Source: Acinetobacter sp. S54 (GTDB taxonomy: Bacteria > Pseudomonadota > Gammaproteobacteria > Pseudomonadales > Moraxellaceae). Taken from it: a stretch of 64,000 nt of DNA. The notes beneath the pieces were generated by a model that did no database searches, was not told the origin of the DNA, and was given only the letters and a program-made list of their open reading frames with translations. The translations under genes were made by a program, and so were the position numbers. Positions 1 to 8,815 of this stretch are shown piece after piece (positions within the stretch are counted from its first letter, which is position 1; each line of letters opens with the position of its first letter). The stretch covers positions 124,001 to 188,000 of the forward strand of contig NZ_JACVUI010000004.1 of NCBI RefSeq assembly GCF_016624945.1, written 5' to 3'.

Positions 1-337
1 CATGCCCATCAAGTTTAGAGGAGTCTAAATTATACTCATCAGCTATCAAAAAGGCATAAGGTTTAACTATATGACGATAAAGAAAGCTATGAATTGTTGA
101 GACATCTACTTGAGTCGCAGAAGTACCCAATCTAGCCAAAATTGTTTCAACTGCTATATTCGTATAAGTAATACAGGAAATTTTTCGTATTTTACCAAGT
201 CGATTTGAGTGGTGGAGCACATTTCTTATATGTTCAACTAACCAATGTGTCTTACCTGCTCCTGGTCCAGCACTAACTTTAAAATGATGCTCAATATGAT
301 CAAGCCTTTTATTAGAATCTATCTGTATTATTGACAT
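1..337 (-). CDS. UvrD-like DNA helicase, N-terminal part (GajB-like), runs off the window
   Basis: The first 112 codons of a superfamily 1 helicase are visible; the rest lies left of base 1. Near residue 22 there is a Walker A loop, SAGPGAGKTH. It is followed by a UvrD-type motif Ia segment (CITYTNIAVETILARLG) and the STIHSF element typical of UvrD/PcrA/AddA helicases. The ATG at 335-337 overlaps the last 10 bases of the OLD nuclease gene, so the two are probably translationally coupled. In class 2 OLD loci (Gabija, GajA-GajB) an OLD nuclease is followed by just such a helicase, and GajB is thought to sense nucleotides or DNA ends and activate GajA. The helicase identity is clear from the motifs. 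The Gabija label is an inference from gene order. Confidence 0.85.
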   Translation of the reverse strand, partial: MSIIQIDSNKRLDHIEHHFKVSAGPGAGKTHWLVEHIRNVLHHSNRLGKIRKISCITYTNIAVETILARLGTSATQVDVSTIHSFLYRHIVKPYAFLIADEYNLDSSKLDGH

Positions 338-2442
338 AAAAATTCAATTGCCTCCTTAATATAAGTAGGGACAATAAAATCCTTAAAATCAGGTGTACCT
401 TTTTTTTCCAGATTTTCTTCTAAAATTCTTGCTAGCTCTAAAGCATTCTCACCTTTACCAACTGAATTAAGATAACGTGAAGCTATAAGAGCTTTAATTT
501 TATTATCAACAGTCCAATCAAGACTTGTATTAGCTTTAATGCTTTTAACAATGCGGGTATTTTCTTTACTTTTCTTTTTAAGAAGGGTAACAATATCTTC
601 AAGGCTTTTTTCATCTTTATAAGCTTGCATTAATTTTTTAATTTCATCTTGATTTGACATATAGTCAGTAATTAAAAAATCTGCTGTAGGATTAACTCTT
701 AATATTTCATACTCTAAGGTTTTCCCTAAAATTTTGTCTGGGCTAAAAAAACAAATATTCGGATGTTTATCATAAGCAGGATAAACATTTTGTTTATAGT
801 CATATTCATCATAATTAACACCGAACTCAAATGGATAACATTTTTTATAATTTGATGTTTCATCTAATAAATCTATCATCGGATCAGTAGGATCAGTAGG
901 ATCAGTAGGATCAGTAGGTTTCATTTTTCTTTCTGGATCAATATCTGTGATACAAGCAATTTTCTTAGAAATTGTTTTAGGTTTGTTGCTATCAAATAAA
1001 TGTAGGAAATGTGTGAAGTATCGCCCACCAACATTTACCACACCAACATGATGATCTTCTAAAGATTTACCAATATATCTAGCAAAAATAGACATTAATA
1101 GTTGCTCAGCAATTCCTTCTACAAACAAAATTTTCTGTGCAAATAAAATGTCTGATTTAGTAGCATCAAGAAACCTTTGTACATATCTCTTACTTTTTCC
1201 ATCAAGAGGAAAAATCGTATCAGGATAACTAATCTTTGTTTCATCAGCTTCTTTATACAAACAAATAATTTCTGAAAGTGAAACCGCAGATGTAATATGG
1301 GTAGAATGTGAAGTTACGAAAATTTGTCGTACTTTTCCTTCTTTTTTATTCTTCTTTAAAAATTGTAAGAACTTATATTGCATTGCTGGATGGAGATGGG
1401 CTTCAGGCTCTTCAATAACTAATACTGAAAATACTTTTGCATTATCACCCATATACTTTCCGTCAGAATTTACTTGCATTTTAGCAAGTAATAAGGACAT
1501 AAAAATCAGATTATTATAACCCAAACCATTATGAGTTGCTGGTATTTTAATCCCTGTTTCATATTCAATAATTAATCTTAGAAAAGAAAACATTTCTATA
1601 TCTGAAATATTTCCTTCAAAATTAGGTTTAGCCTTATTAAATGAAGCACCTGTTCCATCAGCATAAGATAATATTTGTTCTTTTCCTAATTCCATACGCT
1701 TTTGAATAGAATTAATCACTGGCTCAATGTCTGATAAAAATTTATTTTTTCGTGTTTTAATTTCTGTAATTTTATTTTCTTCAGATTTTATGGAATCACT
1801 TTTAATGTCATAGTCCATGAAGAAATCAAATACATTTTTTAATAATGTATTTTTCCCTGTTAGCATATCCCTTTCTACATCTCGGATCGCATCTAAGAAT
1901 TGAAAATCAAATTTGCTGAGTGATTCCCCATCTGCTATGGCACGATTAGCAATCTCGCCACCGTAAATTTTATAAGAATAAAGTCGTATAAATTCATTTT
2001 TTATTGTTTTCCATGCAGTATTTCGACAATTTTTCTGAGTTTCATCAATTTCTGACATGGCTAAGATATATTTAGGAACTTCTTTTTCTGGAAGAAAAAA
2101 TTCATAAGTCAATTTAGCCTCAAAATCAGATTCTAGCTTAGTCAGCCAATTTGCAACCATAGCTAAATCATCTGGTAATGAATCACATCCTTTTTTTAAA
2201 GTGACTTGAATACTTATCTTAGGGGGGGATGTCTTTAGCTCTGAAAATGCAACATTTTTATTAAAGTCATCTACATCTAATCTTTTATTTTTATCAGGAT
2301 TTACAACTAATGAAAGAGCTGTCAATAAATTAGTTTTTCCAGCATTGTTATGACCAATTATTACATTTACACCTTCATTAAGACTTATTTCTTGATGTTT
2401 AAAATTACGAAAATTCTTTATTTCGATCTTTGATATAAACAT
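328..2442 (-). CDS. OLD-family ATP-dependent endonuclease (GajA-like)
   Basis: A 704-residue protein with an N-terminal ABC-type ATPase and a C-terminal TOPRIM nuclease. Visible motifs are the Walker A loop GHNNAGKTN (about residues 30-38), Walker B VLVIEEPEAHLHP with the ABC-like D/H region, and a switch histidine in VTSHSTH. TOPRIM elements follow: the glutamate in LFVEGIAEQ and the acidic pair in CITDIDPE. The family cleaves DNA using metal bound by TOPRIM, controlled by ATP. The helicase directly downstream overlaps it by 10 bp, which marks it as a class 2 (Gabija-type) OLD protein likely to act against phage. It is longer than the roughly 580 residues usual for GajA. It also carries a Thr-Asp-Pro tandem repeat just after the TOPRIM acidic pair. 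The DNA is noticeably AT-rich, as expected for acquired defence genes. Confidence 0.9.
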   Translation of the reverse strand: MFISKIEIKNFRNFKHQEISLNEGVNVIIGHNNAGKTNLLTALSLVVNPDKNKRLDVDDFNKNVAFSELKTSPPKISIQVTLKKGCDSLPDDLAMVANWLTKLESDFEAKLTYEFFLPEKEVPKYILAMSEIDETQKNCRNTAWKTIKNEFIRLYSYKIYGGEIANRAIADGESLSKFDFQFLDAIRDVERDMLTGKNTLLKNVFDFFMDYDIKSDSIKSEENKITEIKTRKNKFLSDIEPVINSIQKRMELGKEQILSYADGTGASFNKAKPNFEGNISDIEMFSFLRLIIEYETGIKIPATHNGLGYNNLIFMSLLLAKMQVNSDGKYMGDNAKVFSVLVIEEPEAHLHPAMQYKFLQFLKKNKKEGKVRQIFVTSHSTHITSAVSLSEIICLYKEADETKISYPDTIFPLDGKSKRYVQRFLDATKSDILFAQKILFVEGIAEQLLMSIFARYIGKSLEDHHVGVVNVGGRYFTHFLHLFDSNKPKTISKKIACITDIDPERKMKPTDPTDPTDPTDPMIDLLDETSNYKKCYPFEFGVNYDEYDYKQNVYPAYDKHPNICFFSPDKILGKTLEYEILRVNPTADFLITDYMSNQDEIKKLMQAYKDEKSLEDIVTLLKKKSKENTRIVKSIKANTSLDWTVDNKIKALIASRYLNSVGKGENALELARILEENLEKKGTPDFKDFIVPTYIKEAIEFLCQ
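881..916. repeat. Four perfect tandem copies of a 9-bp unit inside the OLD nuclease gene
   Basis: The unit GGATCAGTA occurs four times head to tail. On the coding strand it reads as repeated Thr-Asp-Pro codons, and because the unit is 9 bp, copy-number change alters protein length without shifting frame. It lies just after the TOPRIM acidic residues, probably in a surface loop. Each copy contains a GATC site. Confidence 0.95.
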
Positions 2443-2493
2443 TTATCCCTCACTCAAAAAATTATTTTAAAGTTTACTCTCAAGTATTTTTAA

Positions 2494-2531
2494 TTAAATA
2501 AAACAACACTTAGTTGTGTTGTTTTATTTAA
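2494..2531. terminator. 16-bp perfect hairpin between res and the OLD gene
   Basis: The arms 2494-2509 and 2516-2531 pair perfectly around a 6-base loop. The AT-rich end of the stem gives a T-rich tail on the minus strand (TTTTATTT). It starts 6 bases past the res stop codon, so it probably ends the mod-res transcript. The OLD-helicase pair would then need its own promoter in the roughly 50 bases before 2442. Confidence 0.75.
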
Positions 2532-2536
2532 CAATT

Positions 2537-5230
2537 TTAATTTGTTAATAAAATCTGATTAATCTGCTCTTCTAAACTACGCCCAACTTCATCTTGCTTT
2601 TTAGCCATCAAGAATATTCGTTTACCATTACTATCTTTAGCCCATTGCTTACCAATAGCATTTTTCACTCGGGCATCATCAGCAGTATCTAAATGACCAC
2701 CTTTGTACTCTAAAACAAAAATAGAACCATCGACCAACTCAGCAACAAAGTCAGGATAGAAATAGTCTTTTTCAGTAGGTAGCCAAAAAGAATATTGTGG
2801 TTGCTTAGGAATATTTCTTACCCAATATTTAACTTTAGGATGTAGGTCTAATAACTGAGCACATTGGAACTCTTCAGAAATATTGCCACCGTCTGTTTTT
2901 TCTCTTAAATCATCAATTTGGGCATAAAAATGCTTCTTAAATTTAAAACTTCCACGATACGGTTTCTTAACTGGGTACATACCACGTTTAAATTCAAAAC
3001 TATTTTCAAGTTGTGGCTCATTCGCGACTTGTAACTGACTAAATAAATCACCCTGAAAAGCCTTTTTACGAGCTAATTCGAATAAGCGGTCTAATTCATT
3101 TGATACAGCAAGTGACAGTTGGAACTGAGCACGATGCAATTGAGTTAAAGTGAAATTTCGTACATTTAACAAATAACTAATCAGTTTTGTTAAATAAGCC
3201 CGTAATTGGATTTGTGTTAAACCTTGACGTCTAACTTTACGATCAAGCCAGTTTAGTAAATCATTTTCAGTGATAAGTGTTGGCATGTTAGAAAATTGAA
3301 TTTGTTGACTACCTAATTGTCCATACTTTAATTCTTGATCTTCAATATTTAGATCAATTTCAAAACTATTTACAGTTTCTCTGATATTAAAACCTTCAAG
3401 CTGCACAGGAAAATCGAGTAAATTCCATTCCACGGAGTCTTCAATCGTCTCTTTATCAGCAACTTGCCATTCACCGTCAACAAATAAACCTAATTGCGGA
3501 ATCAATGCAAATGTCGCATTCCAGTTCTCAGGTGCTTGATGAGCTTGTCTTTCGGCACGAGCATCATCAAAGGCTTCTTTCACTTGAGCTTTCTGTTTTG
3601 GAGTTGCTTGATCAATAACAGCCTGTTCAATTTGGTCAAATTCTTCGTCAGTTGTACCTTTATTGATAACTAAAGATGTACCTTGGCTGTTATCTAGTTT
3701 CTGAACTGAAGGTTGTAATCCTGTAGGAATAGTATCTGCCTTGACTTCAAATGGTACAGAAATAATGACTTCAGGAGTTTTAGGTTTGGTTCCACCAATA
3801 CCTGTTTGACCTAGATCTAATTCAGGTTGAGGATTCACAACAATAGCTGTATCAGCTTCCCATTTATTAAAGCCCATATTTTGTACCATACGGTCTTTAA
3901 GTAGCATGGTCGCTTGAGCTATAGAACTAGAAATAACATGAGCATAGGCTTTGTTGAGTTCGTCATTTTGGCGTAATTTTGCGTATGGCATACGCAAGAC
4001 ACGACCTAATAGTTGCTCCACATCAGTAGCTGAATTGATGTTCTGCAAACTCGCAAGTACATAAGCGAAAGAACAATCCCAACCTTCTTTTAAAGCTTCT
4101 ACCGTGATGACAATCTTCACTTTACTCGTAGGGCTAAACAGATTTTCATCTTCAAGCTCTTTGGTTTGCCCTGTAGAGATCGCAATCCATTCTTCAGTTA
4201 TATTTTCATATTCGCTTAATAAATGCTGTTTTACGGCATCTACATTCGCTTCACCATTTTTATCCTGCGCTTGAATCAACAAAATTGGACGAATATATTC
4301 TTTTTCACTTTGAGCCAACACCTCTAATTTTTGACGTTGAATAAGTGCATCACGAATACAGTCTTGCCAACTATGTGGATGTTCAGTCAGAACGACTGGT
4401 AGCTTGATCATCTCAGCGACTTTGAGTTCAGCAGCTGATACTGAATAAAGCACATTATTATCTTTAGGTGTCGCAGTTAGCTCAACCAAGCAACTAGGAT
4501 TTAAACGCTTCAGCGTAGGAAAGAAGGTCTTACCACCACGGTTTTTATGTGCTTCATCGACAATGATAATTGGTCGGTGCAGATTAAAGAAATTCACCAA
4601 CGAATGCTTTACACGCCCTATATCTTTTTCAGTCAAGAATGGCTGATATTGCAATGTATCAGCCGTAACTCTATCCATATTTTGAGTCTGAAAATCTTTC
4701 AAGTCTGTAAAATGTTCACTTAATGACTCATCAAAAGCGTAAGCATTACGTTGAAATGTCTTTTCTTTGTCAATATTAAAAATTTGAATTGTGGTCACAA
4801 TTAAAATACATGATTGATTAACATCATGTTTATTTAATGTTTGTAAGCTTTCAATATCGCAAATTTTTAATTTATCACCATAGTAACCTTGCAAAGCTTG
4901 TCTATAAGGATGTGTTACATCTGCCAAGGCTGCAAGTGTCTGCTGACGAATCATATCCGTTGGAACAAGCCACAAGACAATAGGCGTATCCGTATTTACA
5001 TAATTTCGAGCTGCAATAGGAATACTATGTGATGCTAGTAAGGTTTTACCACCACCTGTGGGAACACGCAGACATACGCTTGGAATGCCTTCTAAACGGT
5101 CGTTATACTGAATATTTTCGCTCACACACTGCTTAAAAGCTCTTTCTGCCCCAAATGATGCAGCCAAAGTAAAAAATTGCTCTAAAGCTTGCAAAGACTG
5201 AACTTGATAATTTTTTAATTGAAGTGACAT
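2537..5230 (-). CDS. res: Type III restriction enzyme, Res subunit (helicase-nuclease)
   Basis: An 897-residue superfamily 2 helicase with a C-terminal nuclease. Walker A is VPTGGGKT (about residues 56-63) and motif II is VDEAHKNRGG, with ELTATP as motif III. The arginine-finger motif VI region reads EQLLGRVLRMPYA. The C-terminus carries a PD-(D/E)xK nuclease signature (YPDFVAELVDG, then VLEYKGG). In type III systems Res translocates or slides on DNA with Mod and cuts when two head-to-head unmethylated sites communicate. The gene starts 9 bp after the mod stop, so the two form one operon. Length is slightly below the roughly 950-1000 residues of EcoP1I Res, but all motifs are present and the frame is intact, so it should be active. 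Confidence 0.93.
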   Translation of the reverse strand: MSLQLKNYQVQSLQALEQFFTLAASFGAERAFKQCVSENIQYNDRLEGIPSVCLRVPTGGGKTLLASHSIPIAARNYVNTDTPIVLWLVPTDMIRQQTLAALADVTHPYRQALQGYYGDKLKICDIESLQTLNKHDVNQSCILIVTTIQIFNIDKEKTFQRNAYAFDESLSEHFTDLKDFQTQNMDRVTADTLQYQPFLTEKDIGRVKHSLVNFFNLHRPIIIVDEAHKNRGGKTFFPTLKRLNPSCLVELTATPKDNNVLYSVSAAELKVAEMIKLPVVLTEHPHSWQDCIRDALIQRQKLEVLAQSEKEYIRPILLIQAQDKNGEANVDAVKQHLLSEYENITEEWIAISTGQTKELEDENLFSPTSKVKIVITVEALKEGWDCSFAYVLASLQNINSATDVEQLLGRVLRMPYAKLRQNDELNKAYAHVISSSIAQATMLLKDRMVQNMGFNKWEADTAIVVNPQPELDLGQTGIGGTKPKTPEVIISVPFEVKADTIPTGLQPSVQKLDNSQGTSLVINKGTTDEEFDQIEQAVIDQATPKQKAQVKEAFDDARAERQAHQAPENWNATFALIPQLGLFVDGEWQVADKETIEDSVEWNLLDFPVQLEGFNIRETVNSFEIDLNIEDQELKYGQLGSQQIQFSNMPTLITENDLLNWLDRKVRRQGLTQIQLRAYLTKLISYLLNVRNFTLTQLHRAQFQLSLAVSNELDRLFELARKKAFQGDLFSQLQVANEPQLENSFEFKRGMYPVKKPYRGSFKFKKHFYAQIDDLREKTDGGNISEEFQCAQLLDLHPKVKYWVRNIPKQPQYSFWLPTEKDYFYPDFVAELVDGSIFVLEYKGGHLDTADDARVKNAIGKQWAKDSNGKRIFLMAKKQDEVGRSLEEQINQILLTN

Positions 5231-5239
5231 GATTAATCC

Positions 5240-6772
5240 TTACTTAGCCTTATTGCCATAAAGTGAATATGGAATTTGTTTAAACTCGATATCCAATGCT
5301 TCCAATCGAGCAGGACTTAAACGGGAGGCTTCGCCAATCACGATTCGTTTACCCTCATGAGAATGACATTCATTTAAATGATTCAATACAGAAGACGTCA
5401 GGACATTTCCACCATTTGGTTGTCGATCACCTAAAATACCGTTATAGAGCAAGTAGTAGGCTTTGCCTTCATGAATACCTAAGAATGGATTATCAAAGTT
5501 TTCAGCTTGGTTTAATGCAGATTTAGTTTCGAGCCACCATACATAACTGGCAAGGTCTTTAAATTTTACATCGGCATTTAAGAAACCATTATCATCAAAG
5601 ACAAGAGTACCAAGAGTATAGAAGCTAAAACCGCCTCCACCTTGCCAGTTCACAGCAGAAGAAATACCACCTTGTTCACCTTCAATTACTTTTTCAAGCC
5701 GTGGAATTACATGGGTATTTGCATGTTCACCCATTTCAATACCGATATAACGTCTTCCCATTTTATGAGCAACAGCAGTCGTTGTACCTGAACCTAGAAA
5801 TGAGTCTAAAATAATGTCATTTGAATTGGTCGCTAAATGTAGAATGCGCTCTAATAATCTTTCAGGCTTTGGTGTATCGAATGTATTATCAGCACCAAAA
5901 ATTAAGTTAACTTCTTTTTTGGCTTCCTGATTATGCCCAACTTCAGAGTTTGCCCACCAAGTCCAAGCACTTATTCCGTCATGCTCACTCAAAAAGTTTT
6001 TGATACGTGGTCTTGCATCTCCTCTTTGACCAAACCAAATTCGTTCATCATTCTTAAGCTTAATAAATTCACTTTCTATATTAGACCAGCATCTTCCTTC
6101 TGGTGGATCATATTCTATGCCTTGAGGTGCAGTAATCTTATACATTTGATTAGGTCGCCACCCTTGGGCTGTAAAATCTGTAGATACCCAAACACCTCGA
6201 TGATCATTATCAGGATTCTTGTAATTTTTTGCTTGATCGTGGGTGAGTGCTAATTTTTTTAAACTAAATTGGTTTTTATTTTTAGCAAATACGAGAATAT
6301 TATCTTGAGCAGTACTCAAATGTAATCTAGCATCAGGTGATGTTCTTTTCTGCCAAACAATATTAGCAACAAAGTTCTTCCTATCAAAAACTTCATCACA
6401 TAAAATTTTAAGATAATGTACTTCATTATCATCAAGTGTAATCCAAATTGAACCATCTTCAGCTAAAAGCTCTTTTAGTAGTTGCAAACGTGGATACATC
6501 ATTGAAAGCCATTGGGCGTGTTCTAGCTTATCATCGTAATGCTCAAAAGCAGATTGCGTGTTGTATGGAGGGTCAATGAAGATACATTTTACTTGACCTC
6601 CATAAAGCGGGAGCAATGCTTTCAATGCCTGTAAATTGTCACCTTGAATAATTAGGTTTTCTTTTGCTTGTTGCTTATCACCATATGATTGTTCAAATTT
6701 TAAAAGATGATAAGGCACATTGGTTGCTGTTTCTTCAGCTTGGTTTCGATTGACCCAATCAAGTAAAGGCAT
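5240..6772 (-). CDS. mod: Type III DNA methyltransferase (adenine-specific), Mod subunit
   Basis: A 510-residue beta-group N6-adenine methyltransferase. The catalytic motif IV DPPY is at residues 67-70, preceding the SAM-binding motif I DSFLGSGTTTAVA, which lies around residue 320. This DPPY-first order is typical of type III Mod proteins. The central region between the two motifs is the target recognition domain and sets the site. The protein would methylate one strand of an asymmetric site and also supplies specificity to Res. It is somewhat shorter than EcoP15I Mod (about 640 residues). No simple-sequence repeat that could drive phase variation is visible in the gene. The recognition sequence cannot be read from the protein. 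Confidence 0.93.
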   Translation of the reverse strand: MPLLDWVNRNQAEETATNVPYHLLKFEQSYGDKQQAKENLIIQGDNLQALKALLPLYGGQVKCIFIDPPYNTQSAFEHYDDKLEHAQWLSMMYPRLQLLKELLAEDGSIWITLDDNEVHYLKILCDEVFDRKNFVANIVWQKRTSPDARLHLSTAQDNILVFAKNKNQFSLKKLALTHDQAKNYKNPDNDHRGVWVSTDFTAQGWRPNQMYKITAPQGIEYDPPEGRCWSNIESEFIKLKNDERIWFGQRGDARPRIKNFLSEHDGISAWTWWANSEVGHNQEAKKEVNLIFGADNTFDTPKPERLLERILHLATNSNDIILDSFLGSGTTTAVAHKMGRRYIGIEMGEHANTHVIPRLEKVIEGEQGGISSAVNWQGGGGFSFYTLGTLVFDDNGFLNADVKFKDLASYVWWLETKSALNQAENFDNPFLGIHEGKAYYLLYNGILGDRQPNGGNVLTSSVLNHLNECHSHEGKRIVIGEASRLSPARLEALDIEFKQIPYSLYGNKAK

Positions 6773-6858
6773 AACATCACTGAATGTAAGATAAAATATG
6801 ACTTTATTTTATCAAAAACTAGCCTTTAAATGTTGATTAGATTTTTTACTGCTAAAAA

Positions 6859-8136
6859 TTAAAAATCAGGTTTTATCGTTACTTTATCACTATTTAACCA
6901 CTTATGAATTAACTCATCACCACTAAAAGTAGTCCAAGAGAGTCCATCATTTATTATACTTTTACTAACAAAGTACTCTAAGCAAGTATAACTCCAATTA
7001 AATCCAATATTTCGTGTATGAGATGGAACTTTATTATTTAACTTACAATGTTCTAAGTAAGATGTGATCCTCGCGATAAACATCTTATTCACAGAATAAT
7101 ATCTATCTTTTCTTTCTCCATGCTCTAAGCTATACAAATTTGAAGCAACTTTATCCGCATGATAACTTAACATACTATTCACAACTAAGAGATTATACTT
7201 TTCAACTAACTCAATAATTACGTGATCCAATTCAATAGATTTTTCAATTGGGATGGGTTTATATTTTTGTATATTTAAAATTAGCTCATATGCATCAATT
7301 TTCTTTTGCTCGATAACAAACTCTCTAATTTCTTTAATATCCAAATAATCCAGTTCATAATAGTCTAATTCTATACTTAATTCTTCCAACATTTGGTTAA
7401 AACTTCCACTAATTAGATCTAAATTTAAAAAGGTGTTCCCATCAAAAAAAATATACTTGTATTTTTTATATCTACTAGATAGTTCAGCACGTATTAAATG
7501 TGAGTTTTTATAAAAAAATTTGTTTGCATCATTAAATACCCCTATAATTTCATCTGTTTTTTTACTATTAAAAATGACTCTTTTTTTATACAATGACTTA
7601 ATTAAGAAGTTCTGATTAGCTCTTTCAGTAATAAACATATCTTTCCAAATTTCTTTATCCAATTTACCATACTGATTTACTTGGCATTTAAGAGCAATTA
7701 GATACAAATAAATTTTTTCTAAATAAGTTAAATTAAATGAATTTTTCATAAATAAAAATGAATAGTCATCTTTTATAACTGATTCAATTTTTTCTATAAT
7801 TACTTCAGCTTGGTTATTTATATCTTTACTTAAACAATTTTGGCAACTTAATTCATTTTGAAAAAGCTTTTTTAACTCCATACGTGATCTAGCCTTAATT
7901 TTTTGATTACAACTAAGACAATTTGAATTTTCAATAGTAGATGTAACAAAACTAAATTTAGCAATGATAGCTTCTAAGTTAGAAATATTATTGAATCCAT
8001 GTTTTTTTACAAGATTTTTTAATGAATATTCAAAATCATGTGTTTCCCAACTTAATGCCCAATAATCCTTAATAAGTAAATCATAAGTTTTTGATTCATC
8101 ATCTATAACGTGTATTAAGATATTTTGTTTAGTCAT
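6859..8136 (-). CDS. Uncharacterised protein with paired CxxC motifs, at the edge of the defence island
   Basis: I do not recognise this family. The 425-residue protein (from the ATG at 8136; a TTG at 8154 would add six residues) has CLSCNQKIKARSR followed some 20 residues later by LSCQNCLSK. This is a CxxC-x(n)-CxxC pair that probably binds zinc. The remainder is mostly charged and hydrophobic helix-like sequence, with no visible Walker, nuclease or transmembrane motif. Near the C-terminus are aromatic-rich segments (NWSYTCLEYF). It lies 86 bp upstream of mod on the same strand, so it may share the transcript. Base composition is even more AT-rich than mod-res. It could be a regulator or accessory factor of the neighbouring system, or a stand-alone defence protein. 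Start choice is uncertain because neither start has a clear Shine-Dalgarno. Confidence 0.75.
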   Translation of the reverse strand: MTKQNILIHVIDDESKTYDLLIKDYWALSWETHDFEYSLKNLVKKHGFNNISNLEAIIAKFSFVTSTIENSNCLSCNQKIKARSRMELKKLFQNELSCQNCLSKDINNQAEVIIEKIESVIKDDYSFLFMKNSFNLTYLEKIYLYLIALKCQVNQYGKLDKEIWKDMFITERANQNFLIKSLYKKRVIFNSKKTDEIIGVFNDANKFFYKNSHLIRAELSSRYKKYKYIFFDGNTFLNLDLISGSFNQMLEELSIELDYYELDYLDIKEIREFVIEQKKIDAYELILNIQKYKPIPIEKSIELDHVIIELVEKYNLLVVNSMLSYHADKVASNLYSLEHGERKDRYYSVNKMFIARITSYLEHCKLNNKVPSHTRNIGFNWSYTCLEYFVSKSIINDGLSWTTFSGDELIHKWLNSDKVTIKPDF

Positions 8137-8237
8137 TGTGGAAAATTTTATCAATAATTTCTTAAAGTATTCTATTTTTCAACTAGTTAAACTTTAGATC
8201 CATTATTGAATTGTAACTGAAGTATAATAGTACAACT

Positions 8238-8257
8238 AAATAGTATACATACTATTT
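8238..8257. promoter_or_regulatory. Perfect 9-2-9 palindrome upstream of the unknown gene
   Basis: The arms AAATAGTAT and ATACTATTT flank a 2-base centre. It sits about 100 bases upstream of the ATG at 8136 and about 50 bases from the truncated greB end. It is a reasonable operator for a DNA-binding protein controlling the island, or part of a recombination site. Neither role is proven. Confidence 0.4.
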
Positions 8258-8308
8258 ATAAGATTTTGTTTTTTATTAATAATTAATATTTTAGTATGAA
8301 ATATAGGG

Positions 8309-8461
8309 TTATTTACGTAAATCTGCATTTTCTGAACGGTCACCAAGACTTGCTGCCCAAGATACAATACTTGTAATCTCAGGGCGTTCTTTACGAACAA
8401 GATGATTTAACTCATCTTGTAAACGTTGATATCCTTCAGCGGTCAATAGTTTTCGATTCAT
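8309..8461 (-). pseudogene. greB: greB, 5' fragment only (transcription elongation factor GreB)
   Basis: The reading frame starts at the ATG at 8461 and ends at a TAA at 8309-8311 after 50 codons. The first 47 residues match the GreB N-terminal coiled coil: LLTAEGYQRLQDELN, then ERPEIT, then the highly conserved WAASLGDRSENAD. In GreB this is followed by a Tyr-Gln-Tyr-containing helix. Here it continues as Leu-Arg-Lys-stop in AT-rich DNA, so homology ends at about base 8320. Full GreB is about 160 residues. The coiled-coil tip and most of the C-terminal domain are gone, so this copy cannot rescue backtracked RNA polymerase. The break coincides with the edge of the defence island. Confidence 0.85.
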
Positions 8462-8778
8462 GACAAAATATCCAATGTTTTAAACACTATAACCCATCTT
8501 CGGTGTGTAACAATGAGAGGGGCATTTTATTAGAATCTATAGCCATTTGTTTATATTTTTTCTGAAGTGATTTAAAAAAATGAATAAACTTTAACTAAAA
8601 TTTCAGATATTTTACTCTTGTTTTATAAATAGAATAATTAATTGTTCATCTCGGTCTTACAATAAATTTTCATCTCATTCTATTTAGAAATAAAAAAATC
8701 TGTTTGTTTAATAAGAAGCTAAATTTGTTGAAGGAAAGATACGATTACGAATTTTATGGTATTAAAAAGAATAGATAA
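8462..8778. other. Gene-free stretch upstream of the greB fragment
   Basis: This 317-bp region should hold the promoter of greB (minus strand). I see no supportable coding sequence: reading frames are short, lack start signals and resemble nothing I recognise. Confidence 0.5.
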
Positions 8779-8808
8779 AAAAAGCCCTTGTATAAACAAG
8801 GGCTTTTT
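8779..8808 (-). terminator. Intrinsic terminator of tRNA-Ser
   Basis: A 12-bp stem (8779-8790 with 8797-8808) around a 6-base loop. On the minus strand it is followed by a run of T residues. It lies just 3' of the tRNA-Ser gene. Confidence 0.85.
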
Positions 8809-8815
8809 AGATATT

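Noticed and set aside
5240..6772. Phase-variable type III mod
   Set aside because: No simple tandem repeat was found in or before mod, so repeat-driven switching is not supported.
8700..8770. Possible short gene remnant before the tRNA-Ser terminator
   Set aside because: The frame is too short and shows no family match.
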